A stretch of DNA of 64,000 nucleotides from Pochonia chlamydosporia 170 (lineage: Eukaryota > Ascomycota > Sordariomycetes > Hypocreales > Clavicipitaceae). Location of the stretch: assembly GCF_001653235.2 (NCBI RefSeq), contig NC_035793.1, positions 4,526,001 through 4,590,000 of the forward strand, in the 5' to 3' direction. The translations under genes and the position numbers were made by a program. This document shows, in pieces, positions 55,008 to 64,000 of the stretch. The notes below the pieces were generated by a model. The model saw nothing but the letters and a program-made list of their open reading frames with translations, was not told the origin of the DNA and made no database searches. Each line of letters starts with the position of its first letter. Position 1 is the first letter of the stretch.

Positions 55008-56440
55008 ATGTTTCGCCGTCACTGGTCTGGTCTTCCTCAAGACGTGGCTTTTCCATCCGATCTTAAAAGCCTAGGGTTTGATCCAACAGCTCCAGGACGA
55101 AAGAATGCCATCTAACATGTGCAGATACTTTGTAAACGAGCAGGATGAAGTCCGATCCATCAATAATCCAGGCCAGTACTTCAACTTCTTCATCAACAAG
55201 AATGAGCGCATCAGACAGCGCCAGAGATTCGAGTTTGACAGTAAGATTTCTCTTGTTTCTGATAATTTGGCCAGAGAAGAGGCTAGCTAACGAGCGCTTT
55301 GATCAGATGCTCTGCAGGATATTGTCCACGAGCGCCTCCTGGCCGAAGGTGTAGAGAAAATTGCTCTTCCTCTCGGAACGCCAACGACTCAGCCTCATGT
55401 TCCAGTGTTTGCAACGACCAACCTAGCTTCGAAATCTAGAATAGTATTATTTATCGGTGAACCAACGCAGGCTTTAGGCGTGCTAGCGGGCCGAGTTGCT
55501 AATGGTCCTGGGGGAATCAACAAGGGCTCCATGGTTTCCGTTGTCCAAGAGCTTCAGAAACATGCATCTTCTCCGAAAGATGCATCCCCGCCGGGATTAT
55601 TCATCGCCAATCCCGGCCAGCTTTACTGGTGGCCAGAAGGCTGTCGCTGCCTCACAGTGACAGCTAGCTCGGCAATCCCGCTACCGAGTCTTGTTCACAT
55701 TGGAAGAAGATACATCCCCGAAATCAACAGCGTGAAAGGGCATGAAACGCCAAAGGATCACGTGGAATCAGTATTCAGCACACTGCTCGGCATGATTGAT
55801 GGTAGCCCGAAAGTCAGTTTAATCGCCATTGGGCAGAGCTGCGAGATGGTAACCCAGTTCCTGGACAACCAGGAGAATTGGGACACCTGGAAGGGCCACC
55901 TGGACTCCATGCTGCTTTTGGGAACTGTTTACCCGGCAGATGACTTGAAAAACGACAATCTTCGCAAGTTTCTCGCCAGGGTAAGTCGAGTCATTTTTCT
56001 GGCTATCCATCACTAACTTTGTCCAGCGTACCCGCGCATACACTACGTCTCCCGAACCTCTGGACACCCCTCTTGCACCACCCTCTGGCAATGAGGATGA
56101 GCAAATCCCAGCGTTTGGGTGTCCGTGCTATTCGTCGTCTGAGCCATTTTACATTGAGACGATTCTCATACGGGCTCTTACACCGGCACTTGAATACCTT
56201 GAACGTGTCGCTCTAACGCCAGAGTATGAGAATGACGAGGTTTTGGTGGCAGAGAGGCCACGAAAGGAATTTACAGATGAGGATTGGGACAGGCTTTCTG
56301 ATTCGGAGAAGCCGTTCGTGGGAGCGGTGGATGAGGAAGCTATGAAGCGGGAGATGAAGATTGCGAAGAGGTGGAGGAAGTTTCGGGAGACGGGAGGAGA
56401 CCTTGGTACTGATTCGTCTGATGATGAAGACGAAACGTAA
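55008..56440 (+). CDS. Arb2-domain protein
   Basis: Four exons: 55008-55075, 55125-55240, 55307-55980 and 56027-56440; introns are 49, 66 and 46 nt. The product is 423 residues with consistent phases. The start MFRRHWSGLPQD, then SDLKSLGYFVNEQDEVRSI and INKNERIRQRQRFEFD are the signature of fungal Arb2-domain proteins. In fission yeast, Arb2 is a subunit of the Argonaute siRNA chaperone complex and the fold is related to alpha/beta hydrolases; here SLIAIGQSCEMVTQFL resembles the nucleophile-elbow region (G-x-S-C). Intron 1 has a non-canonical GTTTGA donor but a good TCTAAC branch and GCAG acceptor, and it is required to join LG to YFVNE. The C-terminus is acidic and Ser-rich (DSSDDEDET). A role in RNA silencing or heterochromatin is by family, not shown here. 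It converges on the next gene with a 185-bp spacer. Confidence 0.85.
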
Positions 56441-56625
56441 GGCGTTTGTTGGACAGCCTGCTCTTGAGAGTACACGTTGCATGACCTGAACAGATGGTTA
56501 TGATGGTGCGTAGTAGGGGGCATGTCGCACGACTTGAATAAATGACTATGATGGCGCGTAGCAGGGTATTTTTAATCTTCGTTCCTAGACACTAATAGTA
56601 CACTAGCTTTGCTGAGAAATTTACA

Positions 56626-58278
56626 TTACGCCTTAAAGTAGGACAGAATGCTAAATGAAGGGGGGGTTATATCGTCCATTAACTCACGAGTCCGCCTCGT
56701 TCGCTCCTGGACAACAGCCTCCTCCGCCGCCCATCTCCCCTCCGCGTCTTGGGTGCCGCCCCAGAAAGAAAACATGCCAGATGCGGATGCGCCGCTCTTC
56801 TTAGCCTCTTCCGCGCGAGCCAAGCGAGACACCATTGTCGTCCAGTTTTCTAGTCCAGTACCCAGGCACTCTCGACAAATTTGTTTCGTTGCTTTGTCCC
56901 TATTTGCTGACCCAAGCGCACGTAGCTGTTCCTCCGCTTGATCCACGCCATCTCTTGTCCACGCCAGGCCCTCGTCTCTCGAGGATGTAGCGTATAAAAT
57001 TTCACCAATGTACAAATTGAGCGATGCTTCCTGGCACCGCTCGTAGGGGCTCCGCCAGGGGGGCTGGGTGCCATCTGGTCCTGGGGCCGGATAAGGAGGT
57101 GGGCCGAAGAAATTGACAAATCGTTTGTAGGCAGACAGTGTGTTAGCTTTTGATCGGTCCGCGGGTGGTGGGATGTCCGATAGCGAGCGCCGTGTCCTGA
57201 GGAGAGAGATGTAGATAGGCAGGGCGGAGGAGATGTCGCCTCGCCGGGCTTTCTGGTTCGCAATTGCTGTCAAAGCATCGAGGATGTTCATTGACGGCGC
57301 TGGCATCCCATCTTTGACAACGAATGTTGTGGTGTCGTATGGGAGTTTCGACGAGTCGACTCCTGCGGACGCTGATGCTAGGGCGAGGCTATATAGCGCT
57401 TCCGCACCTTCTTGTCCATTCTTGAATTCCATAAAACTGGCGTATTCCAGTGCGCCTTCCATCTTTTGCCGAGGCGTTAGCCCTGTCGTTGCAAGGATCT
57501 TCATATACCAGTTGTCGGCAACCGGGTATGCTTGCTCGCAATCTTCTTCTCTTGGTGCATGTGGCTGCCCAGGGGGTATAGGCGTTGGTCGTGGGTTTGA
57601 AGGACCGATGACAAATTCCGGGGCGCAAACCACGTTCCGCGTTTTGTCTCTCACCCATCCTTCTAGATGTTCAGCGGCTTTGGCGGCGAGCATGATAGCC
57701 TCAAAGTATCCTCTTCGCCATTCTTCCGACATAGCTGATATGTCGCAGTTGATAAATTCCCCGGGTACTTCAAGACTTGGGTCAACCTCGTCGCTGAGTT
57801 TGGTGACCTTTTCACCACCAAGCTTAGGGTCCTCCAATCGTATTACCACCCCACGCGCCAGCTCCAGACATCTCGCCCAATTGATTTCGCCATTTTTTGG
57901 GTCCTTGCAGCTTTGCGCATCTCTCAGAAACTTCCTCGTCAGGAAATGCCATTCGGGGGGTGTGGGAAATTCTCGCTCCAGGGTCTCTTCGCCGACGGCA
58001 AAGAAGATCAAGACTCCGCATATCGCAAGACCCCAAAATGTGATGGTGTATCTCGCGACAAGCTTTGCTTCGTGTTTGAACCACCGTTTGCGCTCAGAGG
58101 TAAACGATCGGGCAACCGAGGGATTAGTCTTCGGGACGAGGAGGAAGGGAAGGCTTGGTCGGGACTTTGTAGATGTGAATTTAGTTTGGTTTGCGAAGGA
58201 CCGGGAACATATCGGCTGTGGGCTGAAGGGAACGAAGCGGATGGGTTGTTGTCGGCGGACAACGAGCCTGGCACGCAT
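56626..58278 (-). CDS. Mitochondrial inner-membrane-type protein of unknown function
   Basis: Single exon, 550 residues, ATG at 58276-58278. The first ~65 residues are rich in Arg/Ser/Pro with almost no acidic residues, as in a mitochondrial presequence (RARLVVRRQQPIRF, then ARSFTSERKRWFKHE). One transmembrane segment is visible at about 77-95 (ITFWGLAICGVLIFFAVG). The long remainder is soluble, with helical stretches (YFEAIMLAAKAAEHLEGWV, MEGALEYASFMEFKNGQEGAEALYSLAL, ALPIYISLL) suggestive of TPR-like repeats, and it ends FSILSYFKA. From memory, homologues are conserved across filamentous ascomycetes and are often labelled as a maltose permease; nothing in the sequence supports a permease, since there is only one membrane span. 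It is divergent from the tRNA dehydratase gene across 349 bp, which probably acts as a bidirectional promoter. Confidence 0.8.
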   Translation of the reverse strand: MRARLVVRRQQPIRFVPFSPQPICSRSFANQTKFTSTKSRPSLPFLLVPKTNPSVARSFTSERKRWFKHEAKLVARYTITFWGLAICGVLIFFAVGEETLEREFPTPPEWHFLTRKFLRDAQSCKDPKNGEINWARCLELARGVVIRLEDPKLGGEKVTKLSDEVDPSLEVPGEFINCDISAMSEEWRRGYFEAIMLAAKAAEHLEGWVRDKTRNVVCAPEFVIGPSNPRPTPIPPGQPHAPREEDCEQAYPVADNWYMKILATTGLTPRQKMEGALEYASFMEFKNGQEGAEALYSLALASASAGVDSSKLPYDTTTFVVKDGMPAPSMNILDALTAIANQKARRGDISSALPIYISLLRTRRSLSDIPPPADRSKANTLSAYKRFVNFFGPPPYPAPGPDGTQPPWRSPYERCQEASLNLYIGEILYATSSRDEGLAWTRDGVDQAEEQLRALGSANRDKATKQICRECLGTGLENWTTMVSRLARAEEAKKSGASASGMFSFWGGTQDAEGRWAAEEAVVQERTRRTRELMDDITPPSFSILSYFKA

Positions 58279-58627
58279 GGCGAGAGCTGCGGCCCGGCTG
58301 GCTTATTGGTCGACAGAACAGTCAATTCACGATTGCGCTATGTCGGCCGGGTCTTCGATGTGAATATCGTGCTTGACGTTGGCGGTAATTTGATGGATGA
58401 TGATTGTAGAAGTTGGGCTGGGTTGACAGGCCTGCCAATCATGGTGGTCGCCTTAGAGTTTTGGACTGACTAAGCAAAAGCGAGAATGTGGATCCTCAAA
58501 ATTCTGGATGCACGGAGTATTGTGATTCATTCTCTAATATCCCACTTCCCTCAATTATGCAAACAACAACGGTCAATCTGGTGAATTTGGCGCTTTGGGC
58601 TGGTTAAGTCTTGTCATGTCATGAAAA
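58279..58627. promoter_or_regulatory. Bidirectional promoter with upstream ATGs
   Basis: A 349-bp interval separates the ATG codons of two divergent genes with mitochondrial features. On the plus strand two out-of-frame ATGs come just before the start of the dehydratase gene: a two-codon uORF (58616-58624) and a second frame that overlaps the main ATG (58621-58647). Leaky scanning or uORF control is possible. Confidence 0.5.
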
Positions 58628-60148
58628 ATGGCTTCTTTTCTTTCTGATACATTTTCAAACCCGCGATTTCAGCTTATTGCCACAGCTGTGCTGTCAGGCG
58701 CAACTGCTGCGTCACTCATACTTGGGTATCAAGCATTGGAGCGAGAAGAGAGACTTTCCGAGCTCAAAAGTTCTATTCCCTCGCTGGGGGATGGTGCTCA
58801 CCATATCAAAAAACTGAATGACTTTGGCGCGTCTTCAGAATCAGCAGCTGACAAGGAGGATGCACGCAATCAAGCACTCGCGAGGAGGGCACAAGCAGGA
58901 GATTTTGATGAAGAGCTGATCCTCGAACAACTGGCACGGAACAGAGTCTTTCTCACTCTTGAGGGACTCGCAAAGCTACGTGATTCATTTGTCATTGTGG
59001 TAGGCTGCGGCGGTGTTGGATCGCACTGCACTGCGTCACTTGCACGCTCAGGCGTTTCTAAGATTCGACTGATTGACTTTGATCAAGTCACCCTCAGCTC
59101 TCTGAACAGACATGCCGTTGCTACATTGGCAGATGTCGGCATTCCCAAGGTCTACTGCCTTCAACGACGGTTGATCGCCATTGCTCCCTGGGTGAAATTT
59201 GATCTTCAACAAGAGAAATTTGATGGATCCGTGGCATCACAGATGTTGGGTGCTTGGGGAGATGGACGACAGCCTGACTTCATTGTTGATGCCATCGACA
59301 ATATCGATACTAAAGTTGAGCTTTTGAAGTACTGTTACGATCACAAACTGCCAGTAATTAGCGCAATGGGGGCCGGCTGCAAAAGTGATCCGACGAGAAT
59401 TGTCATCGGGGACATTGGATCGAGTCGAGACGATGGGCTATCACGGGCAACCAGGCGGCGTCTCAAGCTGCTGGGCATCACTAGCGGCATCCCGGCAGTC
59501 TATTCAACCGAACAGTCCGGGGAAGGCAAGGCCGAGTTGCTGCCGCTTCCCGATGAGGAGTTTCAAAAGGGTTCCGTCGGTGACCTTGGTGTGATGCCCA
59601 ACTTCAGAGTCAGAATACTTCCAGTGCTGGGTACTATGCCTGCTATTTTTGGACTCACGACAGCAAACCATGTCATCTTAAGTATCACGGGCTATCCGCT
59701 AGACTATGCTCCTGCCAAAGGCCGAGAGAAAATGTACGAGGGAATGATGACGTATGTTCAAGGCTCTGAAGACAGACTTGCTCGAATCTTGGGTTTGGAC
59801 TCGGTTGGCTTAAAGACTCCTCTTACATCCGGAGATGTTGCCTTTTTGGCAGAAGAGTTATATCACGGGCGTAGTGCCGTCAGTGGTATATCGACAAAAC
59901 TTGTACTGGCGCGATGGCAGAGACCGCACAGTACAAACATGAGTGTCATTGGGGAGGGTAAAGATGTACAGAAATGCTCTACTGTGCGACTACGAGATCT
60001 TGTGTGTATGACCAAGGAAGAAGCAACAAGACATGAGAAGGAGATCTTCAAGGCGGGCAAGGCTCTGAACGACGTGTACGATACGGAAACGATTGAAAGG
60101 ATTGAAGCGAAGTTGGCAGTGGCTGCCAAGTACGAACAATATAGATAG
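58628..60148 (+). CDS. tRNA threonylcarbamoyladenosine dehydratase (Tcd1/Tcd2-like)
   Basis: Single exon, 506 residues. The enzyme is an E1-like ATP-dependent dehydratase that converts t6A at position 37 of ANN-decoding tRNAs to its cyclic form; bacterial TcdA and yeast Tcd1/Tcd2 belong here. The N-terminus has a membrane anchor (about 14-34, LIATAVLSGATAASLILGY), as in the yeast proteins at the mitochondrial outer membrane. The Rossmann ATP-binding motif VGCGGVGSH is at 125-133, followed by LIDFDQVTLSSLNRHAVAT (148-166) with the conserved Asp and the Asn-Arg pair, and DFIVDAIDNIDTK plus VISAMGAGCKSDPTRI in the adenylation core. LGVMPNFRVRILPVLGTMPAIFG matches the family C-terminal core. Length fits fungal Tcd proteins. 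It is unlikely to be a ubiquitin E1, since there is no UFD or catalytic-Cys domain. Confidence 0.92.
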   Translation: MASFLSDTFSNPRFQLIATAVLSGATAASLILGYQALEREERLSELKSSIPSLGDGAHHIKKLNDFGASSESAADKEDARNQALARRAQAGDFDEELILEQLARNRVFLTLEGLAKLRDSFVIVVGCGGVGSHCTASLARSGVSKIRLIDFDQVTLSSLNRHAVATLADVGIPKVYCLQRRLIAIAPWVKFDLQQEKFDGSVASQMLGAWGDGRQPDFIVDAIDNIDTKVELLKYCYDHKLPVISAMGAGCKSDPTRIVIGDIGSSRDDGLSRATRRRLKLLGITSGIPAVYSTEQSGEGKAELLPLPDEEFQKGSVGDLGVMPNFRVRILPVLGTMPAIFGLTTANHVILSITGYPLDYAPAKGREKMYEGMMTYVQGSEDRLARILGLDSVGLKTPLTSGDVAFLAEELYHGRSAVSGISTKLVLARWQRPHSTNMSVIGEGKDVQKCSTVRLRDLVCMTKEEATRHEKEIFKAGKALNDVYDTETIERIEAKLAVAAKYEQYR

Positions 60149-62548
60149 GCTTGGATTGTACGAAATTTCATAAATGGAGACAGCTGGAAGGCAGCTTTAT
60201 ACGCAATTGGCCGGTGCTCAACATTGAGTTCTCTCCCCGTTTAGATCTGGTTCGCCTGGTCAGCATGGAACCCACGCCGCACTAACACAAGCACGAAATG
60301 CCTTGTTGGAGATGCTGTGCGATTTAGTACAAGCTTTGTAGCAGGTCTGGCGTATTTTGTTTCTGCAAGTTGACCGATATAGATACCTCTGAAGTTATAT
60401 TGCACTAGAATAGCGAGAGCCCGGCTGTCCGAGCGAATTAGATGGAACAGAGTTATCGAAACGGCTTTACTGTGATACTTGAGCATGCTTACACTAGATT
60501 CCCTTTGTCCCGCTTTTGGATACCGTGGTGCTGTAAAGGGAGTTGTATAACCCTTCTGTGTGACACCGCATCACGTTTCCAATACGGTGTTCTTGCGCAG
60601 CCATGTTCTCCCAGATACGGAGAAACTCCCTTGGTGAAAGCTACAAGGTCATATTGACCGGCAGCTTGGGGCACATGGACTTACCAGGTATACGATTGAA
60701 AAGTCTGCGTAGACATTAGCAATTCGTATTTCGTCTCAATACTACCCCGTAGGGAGTACTGACCAAATCCCCCGGTCTCCGCCGAGGCCAAACCTGGACA
60801 AAGTTACGTTTCTGTATCGCCAATTATAGACCAAAATGCACGTCGGGTTCGAGGTTCCGCTCGACAACTTCAATAGTCAACATGTGTGCATGGCACGAAG
60901 CTGCATTGGCATGGTGTGACGCGACATGTCGGCGAGGACTGAGTCGAGGTGGAAAGTTGTGAGACATGGCAATTCATACACCTGTCTATTTTTCTTCACC
61001 AATTCGACAATGATGGCGTCAAGCCGCGGGCCTTGACACGGGTGACTTTGCGACAAATATGTGAAGTTGACTCTGACGTAAACAGTTACCGTGTCTTGAT
61101 GCAATAAGGCCAAGACGAGACATCGGCGATCCATGGGCGAACCAGATCCTGGTCTTCTAACAAACAAGAAGAAATGAATGACCGAGACGGATGATATGAG
61201 AGCCACAAACTTTGATCATGGCGCCTTCAGCTGGTAGCCTCAGGACAAGAGGCTCAATAAAAGCAAACAATTGTCGCTTCATCTTACCCGCAGAGACCGG
61301 ACTCTTCGGTCAGCAGCATGGCGCGCATTTTACGAACAAAATTTGCTCCAATGTTCGCAAAAATTTTTGCATCGGCAATACCTGCCTTGGATTTTCACCG
61401 AGGAGGGCGCAAGATTATGGAGCTTTGATAACCTCAGGGTAGAAGGCTGAAGCCTAGACAGCCTTGCTTCGATAGAACTTCCGGAAAGTAGAGTTCAATG
61501 CGATTGGAAACTTGTTCGCCGGGCGCTCAGCTGAAAATTCAGCCATACTGCTGCCTCGACGGAAGTCTGGGGTAGATGAACACTTGTGATGGAGGAGAAC
61601 CATGTGAATGTTTGAACATGCGACATCCTGGTCTAGGCACTCATGCTGATGCGCATCTGAGGGACAACGCCAGCCCTGTAAAAGAAGAGAAGTGTCTAAA
61701 TCACCAGTAGGCATAGTTTCAGCTGAAACATGAAGTTTGCTGAGTTGTCGCGGTTCTTCGCCATCCGAGCAACGCTCATATCTCGTAGGATGCAAAGTGA
61801 GAACCGATTGAAACTGAGATATAATATTCCTTGACAATCCCCCTTGAAGAAATGGCTTATTACCCAGCTTTGAGCAAGGGTTCAGGCCCCGCTCTACATG
61901 GTAGGTTTACATACGGACATGCGAGAGTCAAGTCCTGGCAGATATTGATCCATGCTATTCACTCCGTCTTATCGGAGACGGTTACATCCGACCCAAAAAA
62001 GGCACACATTTTCCGCCTCGTCTTTTCCTGTTACCTGTTGGACAGTCATCAGATTACAGGTAGTAAGGCGACCCATTTATCGCACTCAATAATGGTCGCC
62101 TTTGTGTTTTGGAAACACAAGGCCTATCACGCCCAGAAAAAATCTCTACAATCAGGCAACTGAATTACTCACTGCTTTGAAAAGGCTCATCTTACCACTG
62201 AGGCGCTGAACACCGAAGGTACTGTCATGGTGATCAAGGAGATGGGAATAGTGATGACATGATCCGACTGTTATAAATGCGTCTCCATTCCATTTACACA
62301 GAAAGTTGAGCTCTCCGTGCAGGTTCAAAAACTACTTGGCGGCAAAGGCCACTTACCAAGCAATAGTCCAACTGCTGCGTCAGATTTGTTTGCACCCTCC
62401 CGGATTGTATCAATCACCTAAAATCGCATGTTATAGTCGTATTGAAACGTGCGCCTTTGTCAAAATAATCTTTGGGTAAGTCGTATGAAGAAGTTGGACT
62501 GAAGCGCGTCGGTTGTTCCTGCCCTTTTGAGGCGAGGAAGGACCGGGG
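60149..62548. other. Gene-poor region
   Basis: Small frames on both strands (60877-61206 minus, 61454-61837 minus, 61831-62163 plus) have no domain or splice support. No repeat or RNA gene was recognised. Confidence 0.5.
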
Positions 62549-62893
62549 ATGGAAGAGTTCAAGTTTGCAATCATGTTTGATCGGTTGGCGAAAGCCAAAG
62601 TCTTTCTTGACCCTGTCAACCCACGTTGGTCACCCGCACACTTCGATACGGCGATAGCTTTTGTCGATGGAGCGAGGAAGTTTGTTGGCTTGCGCGAGAT
62701 GTTGAGAGGTGTTGCTGACCCTTGGCCTTCAGATCCGAGCACGATCGTCGAGTACCTTGCTGTCGGTAACGTGGGCAATTCGATCCTAGAAACAGATCGA
62801 GAAAACAAAACGAGGTGGTCACAAAACAAATACGGTTTTCAGGTCGGAGTTGTGCAATTCCTCAGTTTCGTGAAAACTTGCTGCAATATTTGA
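62549..62893 (+). CDS. Hypothetical protein, possibly a gene remnant
   Basis: An ATG-initiated frame of 114 codons. Composition is protein-like (start MEEFKFAIMFDRLAKAKVFL, regular hydrophobic spacing, and codon use similar to the real genes), but no domain is recognised and the C-terminus (FVKTCCNI) looks arbitrary. No signal peptide or membrane segment. It may be a fragment of a longer ancestral gene or a chance ORF. Confidence 0.25.
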   Translation: MEEFKFAIMFDRLAKAKVFLDPVNPRWSPAHFDTAIAFVDGARKFVGLREMLRGVADPWPSDPSTIVEYLAVGNVGNSILETDRENKTRWSQNKYGFQVGVVQFLSFVKTCCNI

Positions 62894-64000
62894 TGAGAAA
62901 CGGATTGGTCGTGGAAGAAGCTGTTTTCTTCCGACACAGCCTTTCGCTGCTCCAAATTCGAGGGGCACGATAACTCCAGAGTTAGGACTTGAGCAGAGCC
63001 TCAGGAAGGCAACGTGCGAACCAACCCCCCCCTGCAAACGGCGGGCGGTTACGGAGTGAGGAGAGTAGGTACCTGGCGATACATTTCCACCTTCTTGGAA
63101 GCTCAGGCAGGGGTGTGGCCGCTTGCCGTAGTGGGGGTGCTGTTGTTACCATCCCTTGAAATTCAAGGCGACAACGGCCTGGCAACCTTCCTCTGGTAAA
63201 TTCCATTCGTCTCCTCCCACAACAAGGTGAAGACAGGGCTGTTTCTGTGGTATTTGTATCCCCGGCAGAGAGAGCTCTGGTGGGCTCTTGGAATCTCATA
63301 TCAGACAAAGCGACCGCACTCGTTTCGCTGACTCTCTGTTGCGGCTCTAAGAGCCGGTGCAACTGAGCCTGCCAAAAGAACTACGGCAGAGCAATTGCAG
63401 GTAAGGAAGACACCTGCGTCAAATGTTGGAATTTGTCGCATTGTTTGTCTCGTTTTGCTTCTTTTTATTTGTTCAGATTCGGGTTTTCTATCCTAGCTGG
63501 CTGCCTTTCTCCTTCTGATTATGTTGACCAAGAGAGAATTGATTTTTTTTACGCGGAGAAATTTTTCCCATCTTGGGCTGCGTTGCTTGGCTCATCCGTC
63601 ACGCAACAAAAAACATCCTACATGGCTCTTCTGCTGGAGGCATGGAAAAACATTTCCTTTCGGATCTCATGCTAATAATATACGCCTTACTCTAGGTCAG
63701 AATTGAGTGCATAGTCTTCCAATAACTCGTCAAATACCCCAATCCAACCACCAAAAAGTGAGCCCCTTTCATCCGGTCTTTTTTGTCGCAATGACTCTCC
63801 AGTTGCCGCCGTGCTTTCTTACCGGGCTAACTATTACCTGACAGTTATTTCTCTGTCTCCTACGGGCTCTTTAGTTGGGCTCCAAGTATCCGGTAATAGG
63901 AAGTACTTTCTGTCCTTATGGTGTTATAGGATTGGCTTGTTGACTAGGACCCATTGGAGATGGACAAACTCACCAAAGGATGGGTCCAGCATCAACGGAA
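62894..64000. other. Gene-free window end
   Basis: No supported gene. The frames at 62982-63362 (minus) and 63433-63675 (plus) lack coding features. T-rich and CT-rich patches occur between 63.4 and 63.8 kb and could belong to the promoter of a gene beyond the window. Confidence 0.45.

Noticed and set aside
57233..58363. 376-codon plus-strand ORF
   Set aside because: Antisense shadow of the mitochondrial membrane protein gene.

Overview
This window is from the nuclear genome of a filamentous ascomycete, most likely a sordariomycete of the order Hypocreales (inference). The evidence is: short spliceosomal introns of 49-78 nt with CTAAC/CTGAC-like branch sites; fungal-only families (Zn2Cys6 regulator, HET domain, Atg29, ENA-type ATPase, MtfA-like C2H2 regulator); no operons; and well-separated genes on both strands. 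Gene models below were spliced by eye. Every multi-exon model that is called intact has matching phases and a reading frame divisible by three.

Layout. 1-17.2 kb is almost empty: one C2H2 zinc-finger regulator resembling MtfA (minus strand, 5453-6490) lies between about 5.4 kb and 10.7 kb without a supportable coding gene. 17.2-26 kb looks accessory: an ACR-2-like Zn2Cys6 factor, a poly(ADP-ribose) glycohydrolase-like protein with a variant active-site loop, and a damaged pseudokinase joined in frame to a long fungal domain of unknown function. 26.7-36.8 kb holds a TPR protein, an Atg22-like vacuolar permease, an F-box/ankyrin protein and an MFS sugar transporter. 38.4-44.2 kb has three minus-strand genes: an AIG2/gamma-glutamylcyclotransferase-like protein with an acidic tail, a tiny predicted secreted protein, and a five-exon ENA-type cation ATPase. 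46.7-51.4 kb has a membrane fatty acid hydroxylase, a HET-domain protein and a three-exon secreted protein with 13 cysteines that no single reading frame reveals. 53-60.2 kb is a compact housekeeping block: Atg29, an Arb2-domain protein, a mitochondrial membrane protein and a tRNA threonylcarbamoyladenosine dehydratase. 60.2-64 kb has only one weak ORF.

The genes do not form an obvious pathway. The most unusual items are the pseudokinase/unknown-domain locus (22.05-25.76 kb), which has two in-frame stops each one C-to-T change from a glutamine codon; the cryptic Cys-rich secreted protein (50.80-51.35 kb); the PARG-like protein with a shortened catalytic loop; and the long gene-free flanks of the MtfA-like regulator.
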